DNA of 64,000 nt from NCBI RefSeq assembly GCF_028649535.1, contig NZ_JAQSJE010000009.1:1-64000 (forward strand), in the 5' to 3' direction. The stretch is from Mannheimia cairinae. GTDB lineage: Bacteria; Pseudomonadota; Gammaproteobacteria; Enterobacterales; Pasteurellaceae. The notes under the pieces are model-generated. The model made no database searches. It was not told the origin of the DNA and was given only the letters and a program-made list of their open reading frames with translations. Both the position numbers and the translations under genes were made by a program. This document shows positions 38,385 through 45,191 of the stretch, piece by piece (position 1 is the stretch's first letter; the number at the start of each line of letters is the position of its first letter).

Positions 38385-39290
38385 TTATTCTTTGGTATGC
38401 CCTTTATCATCAAAATTAAATGGTAAATCCAATTGCCCACTTTGACGTAATTTGAGTTTTTGGAAGTTGTTCCACATTTCTTGCATATTATCCGAAAGTT
38501 GAAATAACGTTACAATTTGGTTGATTTGAGCTGTTAAATGTGGGCTTCCAATATCATCTGTTAAAAGTTGGTGAAAGCGTGCGGTTGGATTGCCACTTTC
38601 ACTTTTAGGGATGTTGGTTCGCAGTTCTTCTAATACGCCTTGCGGTAACTGTTCGTAAATCAGTTTATTTGTCCAAGTACCGACAACACCGGGGCGTTTC
38701 TGTATACCTTTGACAGTGTAGTCCCAACCGTTTAAGCGGAATAATTCTTTGTAGAAAATATCTGGAAAACGTTTTTGCCACGGTAACAATTCTTCACTGA
38801 TATATTTGCGGAGAATTTGTTGTAGTTCGTCTTTTTCCCTTTCGTATTGGTAGCCTGTGGCTTCATCAACAAGAGCGGTGATCCCGACTTTAGCAAAGGC
38901 TCTAATCAGAATTTCGCACTGTTCGGCAATAATAGCTTGACGTGGGGAGAGTGAAATGTGTCTTCTTGCATCTAGAAAAGCATCGCATAAATCAGCAAGT
39001 AAAGTTGCTTCGTAGCCATTGATTTTTTGTGTGCCACGATAGCAAGTTATCGGCTCAAAGTGGCCCGGTTCTTTGTCCTTGTAAATAAAGGGTTCAAGAG
39101 TTTTTTGGTTTAAATATCGGGCTAATCTTGTCCCAGAACTTTGCTTACCATCTTCAATATCAACAATCTTTAATGCTTCTTGCATTTTACGCCCTGAAAG
39201 CACTCGTGTACCGTCATCAAGGACATAACAAGGAATATCCACGCCCGCTAAATCTAAAATCCCTTCATATAAAATTTCACGCTTTGCCAT
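38385..39290 (-). CDS. P63C-domain phage protein
   Basis: 301 residues matching the P63C family found in phages. Segments are VLDDGTRVLSGRKMQEAL, GTRLARYLNQKTLEPF, GYEATLLADLCDAFLDARR, PWQKRFPDIFYKELFRLNGW and GVVGTWTNKLIYEQLPQGV. Function is unknown, with a regulatory or DNA-binding role often supposed. SD CGGAG precedes ATG 39290. It has its own leader-type promoter. Confidence 0.82.
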   Translation of the reverse strand: MAKREILYEGILDLAGVDIPCYVLDDGTRVLSGRKMQEALKIVDIEDGKQSSGTRLARYLNQKTLEPFIYKDKEPGHFEPITCYRGTQKINGYEATLLADLCDAFLDARRHISLSPRQAIIAEQCEILIRAFAKVGITALVDEATGYQYEREKDELQQILRKYISEELLPWQKRFPDIFYKELFRLNGWDYTVKGIQKRPGVVGTWTNKLIYEQLPQGVLEELRTNIPKSESGNPTARFHQLLTDDIGSPHLTAQINQIVTLFQLSDNMQEMWNNFQKLKLRQSGQLDLPFNFDDKGHTKE

Positions 39291-39311
39291 TTTTATTCTC
39301 CGATTTTAGGT

Positions 39312-39397
39312 ATAAAAAAGGTCGCATAACGTGCGACCAATCCCGACTTTCTGCTGAAAGTGCGGCTATCTTAATCCGAAGTTAGGCGGTTTGTCAA
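39312..39397 (-). promoter_or_regulatory. Promoter plus double-hairpin leader of the P63C gene
   Basis: Minus strand: -35 TTGACA (39397-39392), 18-base spacer with CCG-N8-CGG, -10 TAAGAT (39373-39368), hairpin ACTTTC-AGCA-GAAAGT (39361-39346), terminator GGTCGC/GCGACC plus T6 (39338-39314), then the gene 22 bases later. Near copy of the leader at 38297-38377. Confidence 0.7.
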
Positions 39398-39428
39398 TGC
39401 TGTTTTTAACGAGAACAGCAAAACTCGC

Positions 39429-39496
39429 CTTACTTGTCACCACAACGCATAAGGATTATAATTTATACAACCACAACGTATAAACTAGGATTTGTT
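39429..39496 (+). promoter_or_regulatory. Promoter with duplicated CACAAC box (copy A)
   Basis: -35 TTGTCA, 17-base spacer containing CACAACGC..AAGGA, -10 TATAAT (39457-39462), and a second CACAACG box at 39472 just before the SD. The boxes are 31 bases apart. Same design as 41018-41077. Confidence 0.65.
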
Positions 39497-39616
39497 ATGT
39501 CTAATCAAAAACCATCTCAATCAAAACCAACCCCATCTAAACCTCAGCAGCCTGCTTATAAAAAGCCCGCTCCAGTGTTTGTAGGTGATAGTGTAGATAT
39601 TCCTAAGAAGAAATAA
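39497..39616 (+). CDS. Small Pro/Lys-rich protein (39 aa)
   Basis: MSNQKPSQSKPTPSKPQQPA then YKKPAPVFVGDSVDIPKKK, a disordered, basic, proline-rich polypeptide. The start is ATG 39497 with AGGA seven bases upstream. It is the only plus-strand gene in this part of the leftward region, has its own promoter and abuts the convergent membrane-protein gene. Confidence 0.65.
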   Translation: MSNQKPSQSKPTPSKPQQPAYKKPAPVFVGDSVDIPKKK

Positions 39617-40150
39617 TTAGGGTAAATAATGCAGTAAGCTTGAACTAATCACCATTAATAAAATCGGCAAGCTGATAGCAGTCATAATCGCTCTATCGGT
39701 ATATTTCCGATATATAGCATTGGTATTAAGCAAATATAAAATAGCTTGGTTGATGTTATGTAATTCATAGCGTCTTAGTATGCCAAGTTTATTTTTATCT
39801 TGGCTGTTTTTGAATGATTCGTTATAAAGATTTTGTGGAATGTTTGTCCCCATTTGTCGTATTTTACTTAATAAAACGTAATGAGTTAGCATAAATGCGG
39901 ATATTGTCCAACCCGCCATTAGCAAAATGGCATTGACAATAATAATAGGATGTATTTTATCAATGCTGTTTATTAGCAGTAATGAGATAGAGCCAATACC
40001 CAAAAGCAGATAATTTAATAGGCGGTAGGCTTTTTCCCGATTGTTTTCGTTTGATTTTTTTACATCGTCGTAACTCTGTAAGGCTTGTTTTTCTAAGTAT
40101 TCAAGCATTTCATCATCTGTATCTAAAAAATAATCATCAGGTAAGTCCAT
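39617..40150 (-). CDS. Four-helix membrane protein of unknown function (177 aa)
   Basis: Acidic N-terminus (DLPDDYFLDTDDEMLEYLEK), then transmembrane helices at about 45-62, 68-92 and 155-175 with a basic cytoplasmic loop between. No enzymatic motif. The isolated position next to a convergent small gene and the membrane topology fit a prophage accessory gene, for example superinfection exclusion, but that is inference. Confidence 0.6.
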   Translation of the reverse strand: MDLPDDYFLDTDDEMLEYLEKQALQSYDDVKKSNENNREKAYRLLNYLLLGIGSISLLLINSIDKIHPIIIVNAILLMAGWTISAFMLTHYVLLSKIRQMGTNIPQNLYNESFKNSQDKNKLGILRRYELHNINQAILYLLNTNAIYRKYTDRAIMTAISLPILLMVISSSLLHYLP

Positions 40151-40255
40151 TAGTTACTCCAATATTAAAGTTATTGAGACCTGCTATTGTAATGTTGATT
40201 TTGTTATAAACAAAATCAATCTATCACGCCTGCTAGGTCGCTTAGTTATCTAGCA

Positions 40256-40843
40256 TTATCCCAAAATCCGAGATCTAGCCACCTCAATCAGTAATTCATA
40301 TTCTCGCTTGATTTTCTCATCGTGAACTTTTGCCGACTCTCTCAGAAACTCCTCAACTGTGCCGCTAAAGCAACCACGAGAGGCTAACAATTCGCCTGTT
40401 TTTGATTTGTACACCGTTAGCGTGCCATTTTCACGTCCAACTTTTGAAAACCAGACAAGAGATTTTTCACTATCCACACAAGCATCACCGTACACCTGTG
40501 CATTACCGAACACCTGTGCATTACCGGACACCCGAGCATCACTGTACACCTGTGCATTACCGAACACCCGAGCATTACCGTACACACAAGCATCACTGTA
40601 CACCTGTGCATTACCGAACACCCGAGCATTACCGTACACACAAGCATCACCGTACACCTGTGCATTACCGAACACCCAAGAGTGATCTTCTTGGTCTAGA
40701 TTTGATTCAATCTCAATATACCCACCTGAATCACCAGCTTTAACGCCTATAGATGGAATATCAATGAGGGCTTTAATTCTATACAACTTAATTTTTTGAA
40801 TTCCGACCTCAATGAAATCATCGGTTAATTCATATTTTTTCAT
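40256..40843 (-). CDS. Hexapeptide-repeat (left-handed beta-helix) protein, YdcK-like
   Basis: 195 residues. The middle (about 50-125) is a run of six-residue repeats of the form (F/Y)GNA(Q/R)V - YSDACV - YGNARV, the left-handed beta-helix signature. The flanks are an N-terminal IGVKAGDSGGYIE strand region and a helical C-terminus (REYELLIEVARSRIL). Proteins of this kind are common in prophages; no catalytic residue is obvious. The DNA is correspondingly repetitive (40478-40675). Confidence 0.7.
   Translation of the reverse strand: MKKYELTDDFIEVGIQKIKLYRIKALIDIPSIGVKAGDSGGYIEIESNLDQEDHSWVFGNAQVYGDACVYGNARVFGNAQVYSDACVYGNARVFGNAQVYSDARVSGNAQVFGNAQVYGDACVDSEKSLVWFSKVGRENGTLTVYKSKTGELLASRGCFSGTVEEFLRESAKVHDEKIKREYELLIEVARSRILG
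40478..40675. repeat. Tandem 18-base repeats (54-base higher-order unit)
   Basis: About eleven copies of an 18-base unit of the type CACCTGTGCATTACCGAA / CACCCGAGCATTACCGTA / CACACAAGCATCACTGTA. They alternate to give near-identical 54-base units. All unit lengths are multiples of three, so gain or loss would lengthen or shorten the beta-helix without a frameshift. Confidence 0.8.
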
Positions 40844-41017
40844 AATTTACCTCTTGTTTAGCCATTCAAAACGGCACTTGTCTAACATTCCCCTCAAAGC
40901 ACAATCTATCTAACTCTTTACGTTGTATTCGTTTCGATGATGGTGGTATCGGTTCTCTGTAAATGCCGTTTGGAATAGTTGCCTTTCTTTATACTTGTAA
41001 GGCTCAAGTCCCTTATT
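40844..41017 (-). other. Gap with a possible non-AUG or decayed small coding stretch
   Basis: A minus-strand frame open from 40988 to TGA 40868-40866 reads TIPNGIYREPIPPSSKRIQR then KELDRLCFEGNVRQVPF, which looks like a real protein tail, but no ATG, GTG or TTG opens it. It is either a remnant or started differently. It lies upstream of the hexapeptide gene. Confidence 0.35.
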
Positions 41018-41077
41018 GCCTCTCACAACTCTAAGGAATATAATTAAGTCTCTCACAACTCAAATAAGGATCAAATT
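41018..41077 (+). promoter_or_regulatory. Promoter with duplicated CACAAC box (copy B)
   Basis: -35 TTGCCT, 17-base spacer containing CACAACTC..AAGGA, -10 TATAAT (41039-41044), and a second CACAACTC box at 41053, 30 bases after the first. AAGGATC before ATG 41078 is the SD. Same design as 39429-39496. Confidence 0.65.
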
Positions 41078-41272
41078 ATGAAAAAATCAACTGCTGATTT
41101 GTTAGCGTACGATATGGCTAAATCAAGATTCTCTCAATCTGAGTACAATTTAAATGAATATTCTGCAAGAGATGTAGCTCGTTTTATTAAAGTTCTATCC
41201 TCAGAGTTTCAGGAACATCTTGATGATATTAATTCTGATGAATTAGAAAGATTTACTGGTTTATCAAAATAA
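41078..41272 (+). CDS. Small phage protein (64 aa)
   Basis: MKKSTADLLAYDMAKSRFSQ, then YNLNEYSARDVARFIKVLSS and an acidic helical end. Soluble, helical, no recognised domain. It is driven by the CACAAC-box promoter and overlaps the convergent gene by 20 bases. Confidence 0.65.
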   Translation: MKKSTADLLAYDMAKSRFSQSEYNLNEYSARDVARFIKVLSSEFQEHLDDINSDELERFTGLSK

Positions 41273-41474
41273 ACGCTTCTCGTAATTCTTTGGCGAGTTC
41301 TAATGCACCCTTGCCACCATAGCTTTTTGCGTGTTCTAAAACAGCCTGCTTGATGAGTTCTTTATCTTCATCAGATAGGCTTTCTTCTTTAAAACTCACT
41401 TCCAAATTTTTAATACTTCCCATTTGCTCATTCAAAAGAGCTAATTTAGCAATTTCAAAATTTTTACTTTTCAT
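41253..41474 (-). CDS. First gene of the leftward transcript (73 aa)
   Basis: Helical 73-residue protein (EIAKLALLNEQMGSIKNLEV, LSDEDKELIKQAVLEHAKS, GALELAKELREAF). SD AGAGG before ATG 41474. It sits in the position of lambda N relative to the left promoter at 41709-41737, but it is not Arg-rich, so it is not a typical N protein. Confidence 0.6.
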   Translation of the reverse strand: MKSKNFEIAKLALLNEQMGSIKNLEVSFKEESLSDEDKELIKQAVLEHAKSYGGKGALELAKELREAFILINQ

Positions 41475-41956
41475 AAGTTACCTCTGGTTAAATATTCCGA
41501 AACACACTTTCGCAAATATGCTTTGGAATTTGAAATGCCGTTACCGTGTGGCTCATTGTCCAACTATCGCTGATTACGACATTTCATCATACTGTTTGGG
41601 TTAGGGCTTTTAATCTAACGCTGGCGATTCTCACGAATGGCAGTTCACCAGTATGTTTTTAATGAAATTTTTAAAGAGCATTGAGCCGTAGCTCGTTTTG
41701 ATGGGTGCATAATAAAGAATTCTTTATAATGTGTAAAGTAAAATTTAAGTAAATATTTATGAAAAATAAATAAAAGTTTATAAATTATTGTTTTTATAGA
41801 AATTTATTTTTAGAAAGGTTGTTTGATTGCTTGTTTTTTAATCATTAAGGTTGGTACAAGCGGTGGAATTTCTGGTTAATTTTGCGAATTTATAAATGAT
41901 TGTGAAATACAGTTCACACTTTTAACCGTGTTTGATATAATCTGTGTGAGGGGGCT
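41475..41956. other. Leader and left operator region (no conserved gene)
   Basis: 482 bases. The left part (41475-41708) is the transcribed leader of the leftward operon. It holds a boxA-like TGCTCTTTAA (minus strand, about 41673-41682) and a 22-codon frame starting MSHTVTAFQIPKHICESVF (about 41480-41550). The right part is very AT-rich (41740-41830) and carries an uptake signal near 41857 and the toxin-antitoxin promoter (TATAAT near 41936, flanked by CACAC/GTGTG). Confidence 0.55.
41709..41737 (-). promoter_or_regulatory. Left early promoter and operator (PL/OL-like)
   Basis: Minus strand -35 TTTACA (41737-41732), 17-base spacer, -10 TATTAT (41714-41709). The palindrome ATAAAG-AATT-CTTTAT at 41712-41727 overlaps it and uses the same half-site as the operators in front of cro. 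Confidence 0.65.
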
Positions 41957-41959
41957 ATG

Positions 41960-42256
41960 ATGATTCAGATTAAATCCACGACAATTTTTAAACAATGGCT
42001 TGATGATTTAAAAGATTTACGGGCAAGAGCAAAAATTCAAACACGTATTAAGCGGTTGCAGCTAGGTAACTTCGGAGATGTAAAGCCGGTAGGAGAAGGT
42101 ATTTCTGAATTGCGTATTACGGAAGGTAAAGGCTATCGGGTTTACTTAAAAAATCAGAATGGTGTGATTGTGATTTTGCTGTGTGGCGGCGATAAATCGA
42201 CACAAGAGAATGATATTAAAAAGGCAAAAGCCTTAGCAAAAGAATTAGGAGTGTAA
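41960..42256 (+). CDS. RelE/HigB-type toxin (addiction module killer protein)
   Basis: About 98 residues of the RelE/ParE superfamily subgroup of phage addiction killers: STTIFKQWLDDLKDLRARAK, RIKRLQLGNFGDVKPVGEGI, SELRITEGKGYRVYLK and LLCGGDKSTQENDI. These are mRNA interferases in studied relatives. Two adjacent ATGs (41957 and 41960) can serve as start. The antitoxin gene follows after one base. Confidence 0.88.
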   Translation: MIQIKSTTIFKQWLDDLKDLRARAKIQTRIKRLQLGNFGDVKPVGEGISELRITEGKGYRVYLKNQNGVIVILLCGGDKSTQENDIKKAKALAKELGV

Positions 42257-42257
42257 T

Positions 42258-42548
42258 ATGGTAGAACTACAAGATTTTGATATGGCGGAACATTTAAGAA
42301 GCGAGGAAGAAATTCAGGCTTATTTAAACGAAGTGCTAAAAGAAGATGATGTTGATTTAATTCTTTCTGCCTTAGGCGATATTGCCAAAGCTCGTAATAT
42401 GAGCCAGTTAGCAAGAGAGGTAGGGGTAAGCCGTGAGGGATTATATAAAGCCTTTTCCGGCAAAGGCAATCCGACATTCTCTACCGTGCTTAAGGTAATG
42501 AAAGCACTTAATCTTACTTTTGAAGTAAAGCAAGCTGCACAGGTATAA
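42258..42548 (+). CDS. Antitoxin with HTH (addiction module antidote protein)
   Basis: 96 residues. An N-terminal toxin-binding region (FDMAEHLRSEEEIQAYLNEV) is followed by a Cro/CI-type HTH (MSQLAREVGVSREGLYKAFS, then GNPTFSTVLKVMKAL). Cognate partner of the upstream toxin; toxin-first order is normal for this subgroup. It probably represses its own promoter. Confidence 0.88.
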   Translation: MVELQDFDMAEHLRSEEEIQAYLNEVLKEDDVDLILSALGDIAKARNMSQLAREVGVSREGLYKAFSGKGNPTFSTVLKVMKALNLTFEVKQAAQV

Positions 42549-42551
42549 TTA

Positions 42552-42573
42552 AACCCTCTTCGGAGGGTTTTCT
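42552..42573 (+). terminator. Terminator after the toxin-antitoxin pair
   Basis: AAACCCTC-TTCG-GAGGGTTTTC with a stable UUCG-type loop. A second hairpin AACCGCC/GGCGGTT follows at 42643-42661. Confidence 0.85.
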
Positions 42574-42711
42574 TTTGCAAAAAATCAGCAAATTTTGACC
42601 GCTTGTTATGTGGATGAAATTGATTTTGATGAGGCAAAAGAAAACCGCCACGAGGGCGGTTATTTGATTAGTGGGGATAATGGATTTTGTGTATTTGGGA
42701 ATGAGGTAAGA

Positions 42712-42733
42712 GAAAAGCCCGCTGTTGGCGGGC
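42712..42733 (-). terminator. Terminator after the rex-position operon
   Basis: GCCCGC/GCGGGC stem followed by TTTTC on the minus strand, just after the stop of the 275-residue gene. Confidence 0.7.
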
Positions 42734-42739
42734 AGAAAT

Positions 42740-43567
42740 TTAGTGAATATCCATAATCGTCAGTTTGATGATTTCGCCGTCTTTTATGGTTGCTTTGCCG
42801 GTTACTTTGATTGCTTTGTTTTGAGCAAAGGCTTGTAGATAAGGATTCTCCGCACTACTAAATAGCGGATCTGAAATCACCGCATTTGTGCGTTGCTCAG
42901 CATTATTGATGTTTACTTTGCAAGTTGCTTTAACTTTATCCAGCTCTGAAATCAGTATATCAAATACCTGAATCCCAGTTATTTCATTTTCAGATAAGGA
43001 CATAATTGATTCTTTGTCTGACTCATTAATTATGCCTAGAGACTGTTTGGTCTGTGTATCAATGATTGAAATAGTCTTACAACTTTCCCCGATTGGCGAA
43101 ACAGCAAGTCTTGCTGCAGGGCGAAGCTCTTCCGCCATTTTTTCAATGGTGGAAGCCAGTCTTTCGATAACAGCTTGATCTCGATTACCCAAAGCCTCTA
43201 TAGCCTTGTCTAACGAGTCTTTCAACATTTTCATTTCTTCTGTTTTTGCCTTGTTTCGCTGGAAAATATAAGGGATAACCGCTGCAAGCAGTATGCCAAA
43301 TGAACCGGATAATATCTGATTCTGTTGAGCCCAGTTTAATACCATATCAACCGAAAAGCAATTCGCTCTGACTTCTTGTGCATAAGTTTTCACGCTATGC
43401 ATAGAAAAACTTTTAGAGTAGGTTTGAGTAACTGAAAAATGACCAGCAGTTGAAATGATGCGAGCAAATCCTTGTAAGGATTCGCCGAGGCTGTAAAGAT
43501 CGATTTGGTGCTCCTTTGCCTCCAACCCGTCAAATCTAAGGGTTAATCGAGTGATTTCTGCTGACAT
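42740..43567 (-). CDS. Phage protein with one membrane segment (275 aa), rex position
   Basis: 275 residues. N-terminal domain LRFDGLEAKEHQIDLYSLGE and GFARIISTAGHFSVTQTYSK, one transmembrane helix near 90-103 (FGILLAAVIPYIF), a helical linker and a beta-rich C-terminal domain (QNKAIKVTGKATIKDGEIIK). I do not know its function. It lies downstream of cI in the same direction, the position of rexA/rexB in lambda, so expression from the lysogen is likely. Confidence 0.65.
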   Translation of the reverse strand: MSAEITRLTLRFDGLEAKEHQIDLYSLGESLQGFARIISTAGHFSVTQTYSKSFSMHSVKTYAQEVRANCFSVDMVLNWAQQNQILSGSFGILLAAVIPYIFQRNKAKTEEMKMLKDSLDKAIEALGNRDQAVIERLASTIEKMAEELRPAARLAVSPIGESCKTISIIDTQTKQSLGIINESDKESIMSLSENEITGIQVFDILISELDKVKATCKVNINNAEQRTNAVISDPLFSSAENPYLQAFAQNKAIKVTGKATIKDGEIIKLTIMDIH

Positions 43568-43595
43568 TGTTACTCCTTTTTATCCTCTCGGTTGA

Positions 43596-43823
43596 TCACT
43601 TACTCACAATATGCTGAATTTTATAATGCAGCATTTGTTCTATTCGGTCTAGCTGTGCTTGTAGCTGATGAATATTTGGTGTTGCTGGAACTTCATTGTA
43701 GTAATTATTTACTGTCCCTGTTTCGTGGTTATTAATCGTTCCCGTTTCGCTATTGTCAATCTTGCTGTTTTTTAACTCAGACCCATCAACCTCAACGGCA
43801 TTTTCAAGTGTTTTATTTTCCAT
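43596..43823 (-). CDS. Small Asn/Thr-rich phage protein (75 aa)
   Basis: The central part is low complexity with near-repeats (NSETGTINN, NHETGTVNN, then YYNEVP), followed by a helix LQAQLDRIEQMLHYKIQHIV likely to oligomerise. It lies between cI and the 275-residue gene, same strand, with 10- and 28-base gaps. Function unknown. Confidence 0.6.
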   Translation of the reverse strand: MENKTLENAVEVDGSELKNSKIDNSETGTINNHETGTVNNYYNEVPATPNIHQLQAQLDRIEQMLHYKIQHIVSK

Positions 43824-43833
43824 TCACCACTTC

Positions 43834-44577
43834 CTATAACTCAATTGTTTCTATCTTCCATACACGGATAAATTTCCCGACAAATTTAGCATTATCAAGA
43901 TATTCATCATTGATTTCTTCTGGGTCATAAAGCTCTTTGTTGTCAGAGATAATTTTATATCCGCCTTTCATTAATTTCTGAATGCGTTTAATGAATAAAT
44001 TACCATTGGACGAAAACGCGTAAATACCATCACCTATATAACTATTTACTTTCGTGTCAATCACCACAGGAGAGCCTTTCGGTATGGTCGGCTCCATGCT
44101 ATCTGTCGGCACGTTAATAATACGCAGACCGTTTGAGTTTCGTTTGCCGACCAATTTCATTAAGCCATCATCAGAAAGCCAAATAGAGCTTATTATCTCT
44201 GGATAATCGCTATTTGAATATTCAACCAAGCCAGCCGCTGCACGAACATCCAAATAGTCTATGCGGTGGCTATGCGTGCTATCTGGCTCATTTTTGATTA
44301 AATGGTTGCCATAATCATTTATATTGGTTGCGACTGAATTTGTAATTGGTGAATTGTTTAATTTGCTATCTTTGATCATCACTCCAGAACCAGACTGCAA
44401 CCAATCAGGCTCAACGTTCAAAGCATTGGCAATATCAAATATTCTTGGTTTCTTTACTTTATTATTAATCAAATTACCAACAGCCATTGTGGTAACACCT
44501 AGTTTATCAGCAAGTTCTTCTCTGGAAATTTTTTCCGTATGTAAAACATACTGAATTCTATCGCCTAGTGTATTCAT
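43834..44577 (-). CDS. cI: CI-like prophage repressor with S24 peptidase domain
   Basis: 247 residues. N-terminal HTH (ISREELADKLGVTTMAVGNL), linker with an Ala115-Gly116 autocleavage site in VRAAAGLVEY, and a C-terminal LexA/CI peptidase with nucleophile Ser160 (PTDSMEPTIPKG) and general base Lys197 (FIKRIQ). Cleavable, so the prophage should be SOS-inducible. Divergent from cro across an operator-rich gap. Confidence 0.92.
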   Translation of the reverse strand: MNTLGDRIQYVLHTEKISREELADKLGVTTMAVGNLINNKVKKPRIFDIANALNVEPDWLQSGSGVMIKDSKLNNSPITNSVATNINDYGNHLIKNEPDSTHSHRIDYLDVRAAAGLVEYSNSDYPEIISSIWLSDDGLMKLVGKRNSNGLRIINVPTDSMEPTIPKGSPVVIDTKVNSYIGDGIYAFSSNGNLFIKRIQKLMKGGYKIISDNKELYDPEEINDEYLDNAKFVGKFIRVWKIETIEL

Positions 44578-44692
44578 AACACCCCCTTTTTTCTTAATTT
44601 TAAAACTTTTCTTTATAAATAAAACAAAATTATTCTTTACTTGTAATAAAGCTTTATTTATTATTTACTTTATTTTATAAAGAGAATAAAGA
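44578..44692. promoter_or_regulatory. Right operator region (PRM/PR, OR-like)
   Basis: 115 bases between cI and cro carry at least three sites built from CTTTAT/ATAAAG half-sites: CTTTATAAATAAA (44611-44623), AATAAAGCTTTATT (44645-44658, perfect palindrome) and CTTTAT-TTT-ATAAAG (44668-44682). They overlap the two divergent promoters. The same half-site recurs at the left promoter (41712-41727). Confidence 0.7.
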
Positions 44693-44893
44693 GTGAATAA
44701 AACTATTGAAAAAGCCCTTTCTATTTGCGGCTCTAGAAAAGTATTAGCTGAAAAGTGTGGTGTGTCGGACATGACCGTTGGTAATTGGTTAAAAGGTGAT
44801 GGAATCAACGGTAAATACATTCAGCTCATATCAGATGCCACAGACGGAAAAGTTACTGTTACAGAGATTTTAAGCTCCCTATCTGAAAGATAG
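44693..44893 (+). CDS. cro: Cro-like repressor (66 aa)
   Basis: 66 residues with HTH GSRKVLAEKCGVSDMTVGNW, fitting the small YdaS/Cro group. It starts with GTG 44693 after AGAGAATAAAG, overlapping the operator region. The divergent position to cI defines the lysis-lysogeny switch. Confidence 0.85.
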   Translation: MNKTIEKALSICGSRKVLAEKCGVSDMTVGNWLKGDGINGKYIQLISDATDGKVTVTEILSSLSER

Positions 44894-44913
44894 ATTACCT
44901 AAAGAGGCTTGCA

Positions 44914-45159
44914 ATGGCACGCAAAGAATTAACGAAAAATGCAAGACGTATTGCGGATTTAATCTATCAGAAATCAGCAAAGGTTACGCATAGAGAATTG
45001 GCACACTCAATCGGCTTGAGCGAATCACAATTCGGCAGAACGTTTTCTCAAAATGTAGAAGATGTGGCTGTAATTATTGATTTTCTTGGTATTGAGCTTG
45101 CGGATAAAGATGAGTTAGCAGCATTAAAACTGCTTGCTAGCAAATATTTAGACAAATAA
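44914..45159 (+). CDS. CII-like transcriptional activator
   Basis: 81 residues with HTH VTHRELAHSIGLSESQFGRT, FSQNVEDVAVIIDFLGIELA and a C-terminal oligomerisation helix, resembling phage CII proteins that drive cI and int transcription. It is the second rightward gene after cro, as in lambda. SD AGAGG before ATG 44914. Confidence 0.75.
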   Translation: MARKELTKNARRIADLIYQKSAKVTHRELAHSIGLSESQFGRTFSQNVEDVAVIIDFLGIELADKDELAALKLLASKYLDK

Positions 45160-45191
45160 AAAACCACTGCTGGAAATAGGGTATTAACCCC

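Noticed and set aside
40478-40675. Possible CRISPR array (regular repeats)
   Set aside because: Repeats are contiguous 18-base units without unique spacers and encode hexapeptides in frame; not a CRISPR.
40359-40743. Several long open frames on the plus strand and in other minus frames across the hexapeptide gene
   Set aside because: They arise because the 18-base repeats leave all frames open; low-complexity His/Pro/Thr translations without SD are shadows of the minus-strand gene.
41253-41474. Lambda N-type antiterminator
   Set aside because: First gene after the left promoter, but lacks the Arg-rich RNA-binding N-terminus.
42610-42756. Plus-strand frame of 48 codons after the toxin-antitoxin pair (VDEIDFDEAKENRHEGGYLI...)
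   Set aside because: It has only a GTG start without SD, runs through two terminator hairpins and ends antisense inside the 275-residue gene; coding-like composition is probably an accident, although it reads plausibly.
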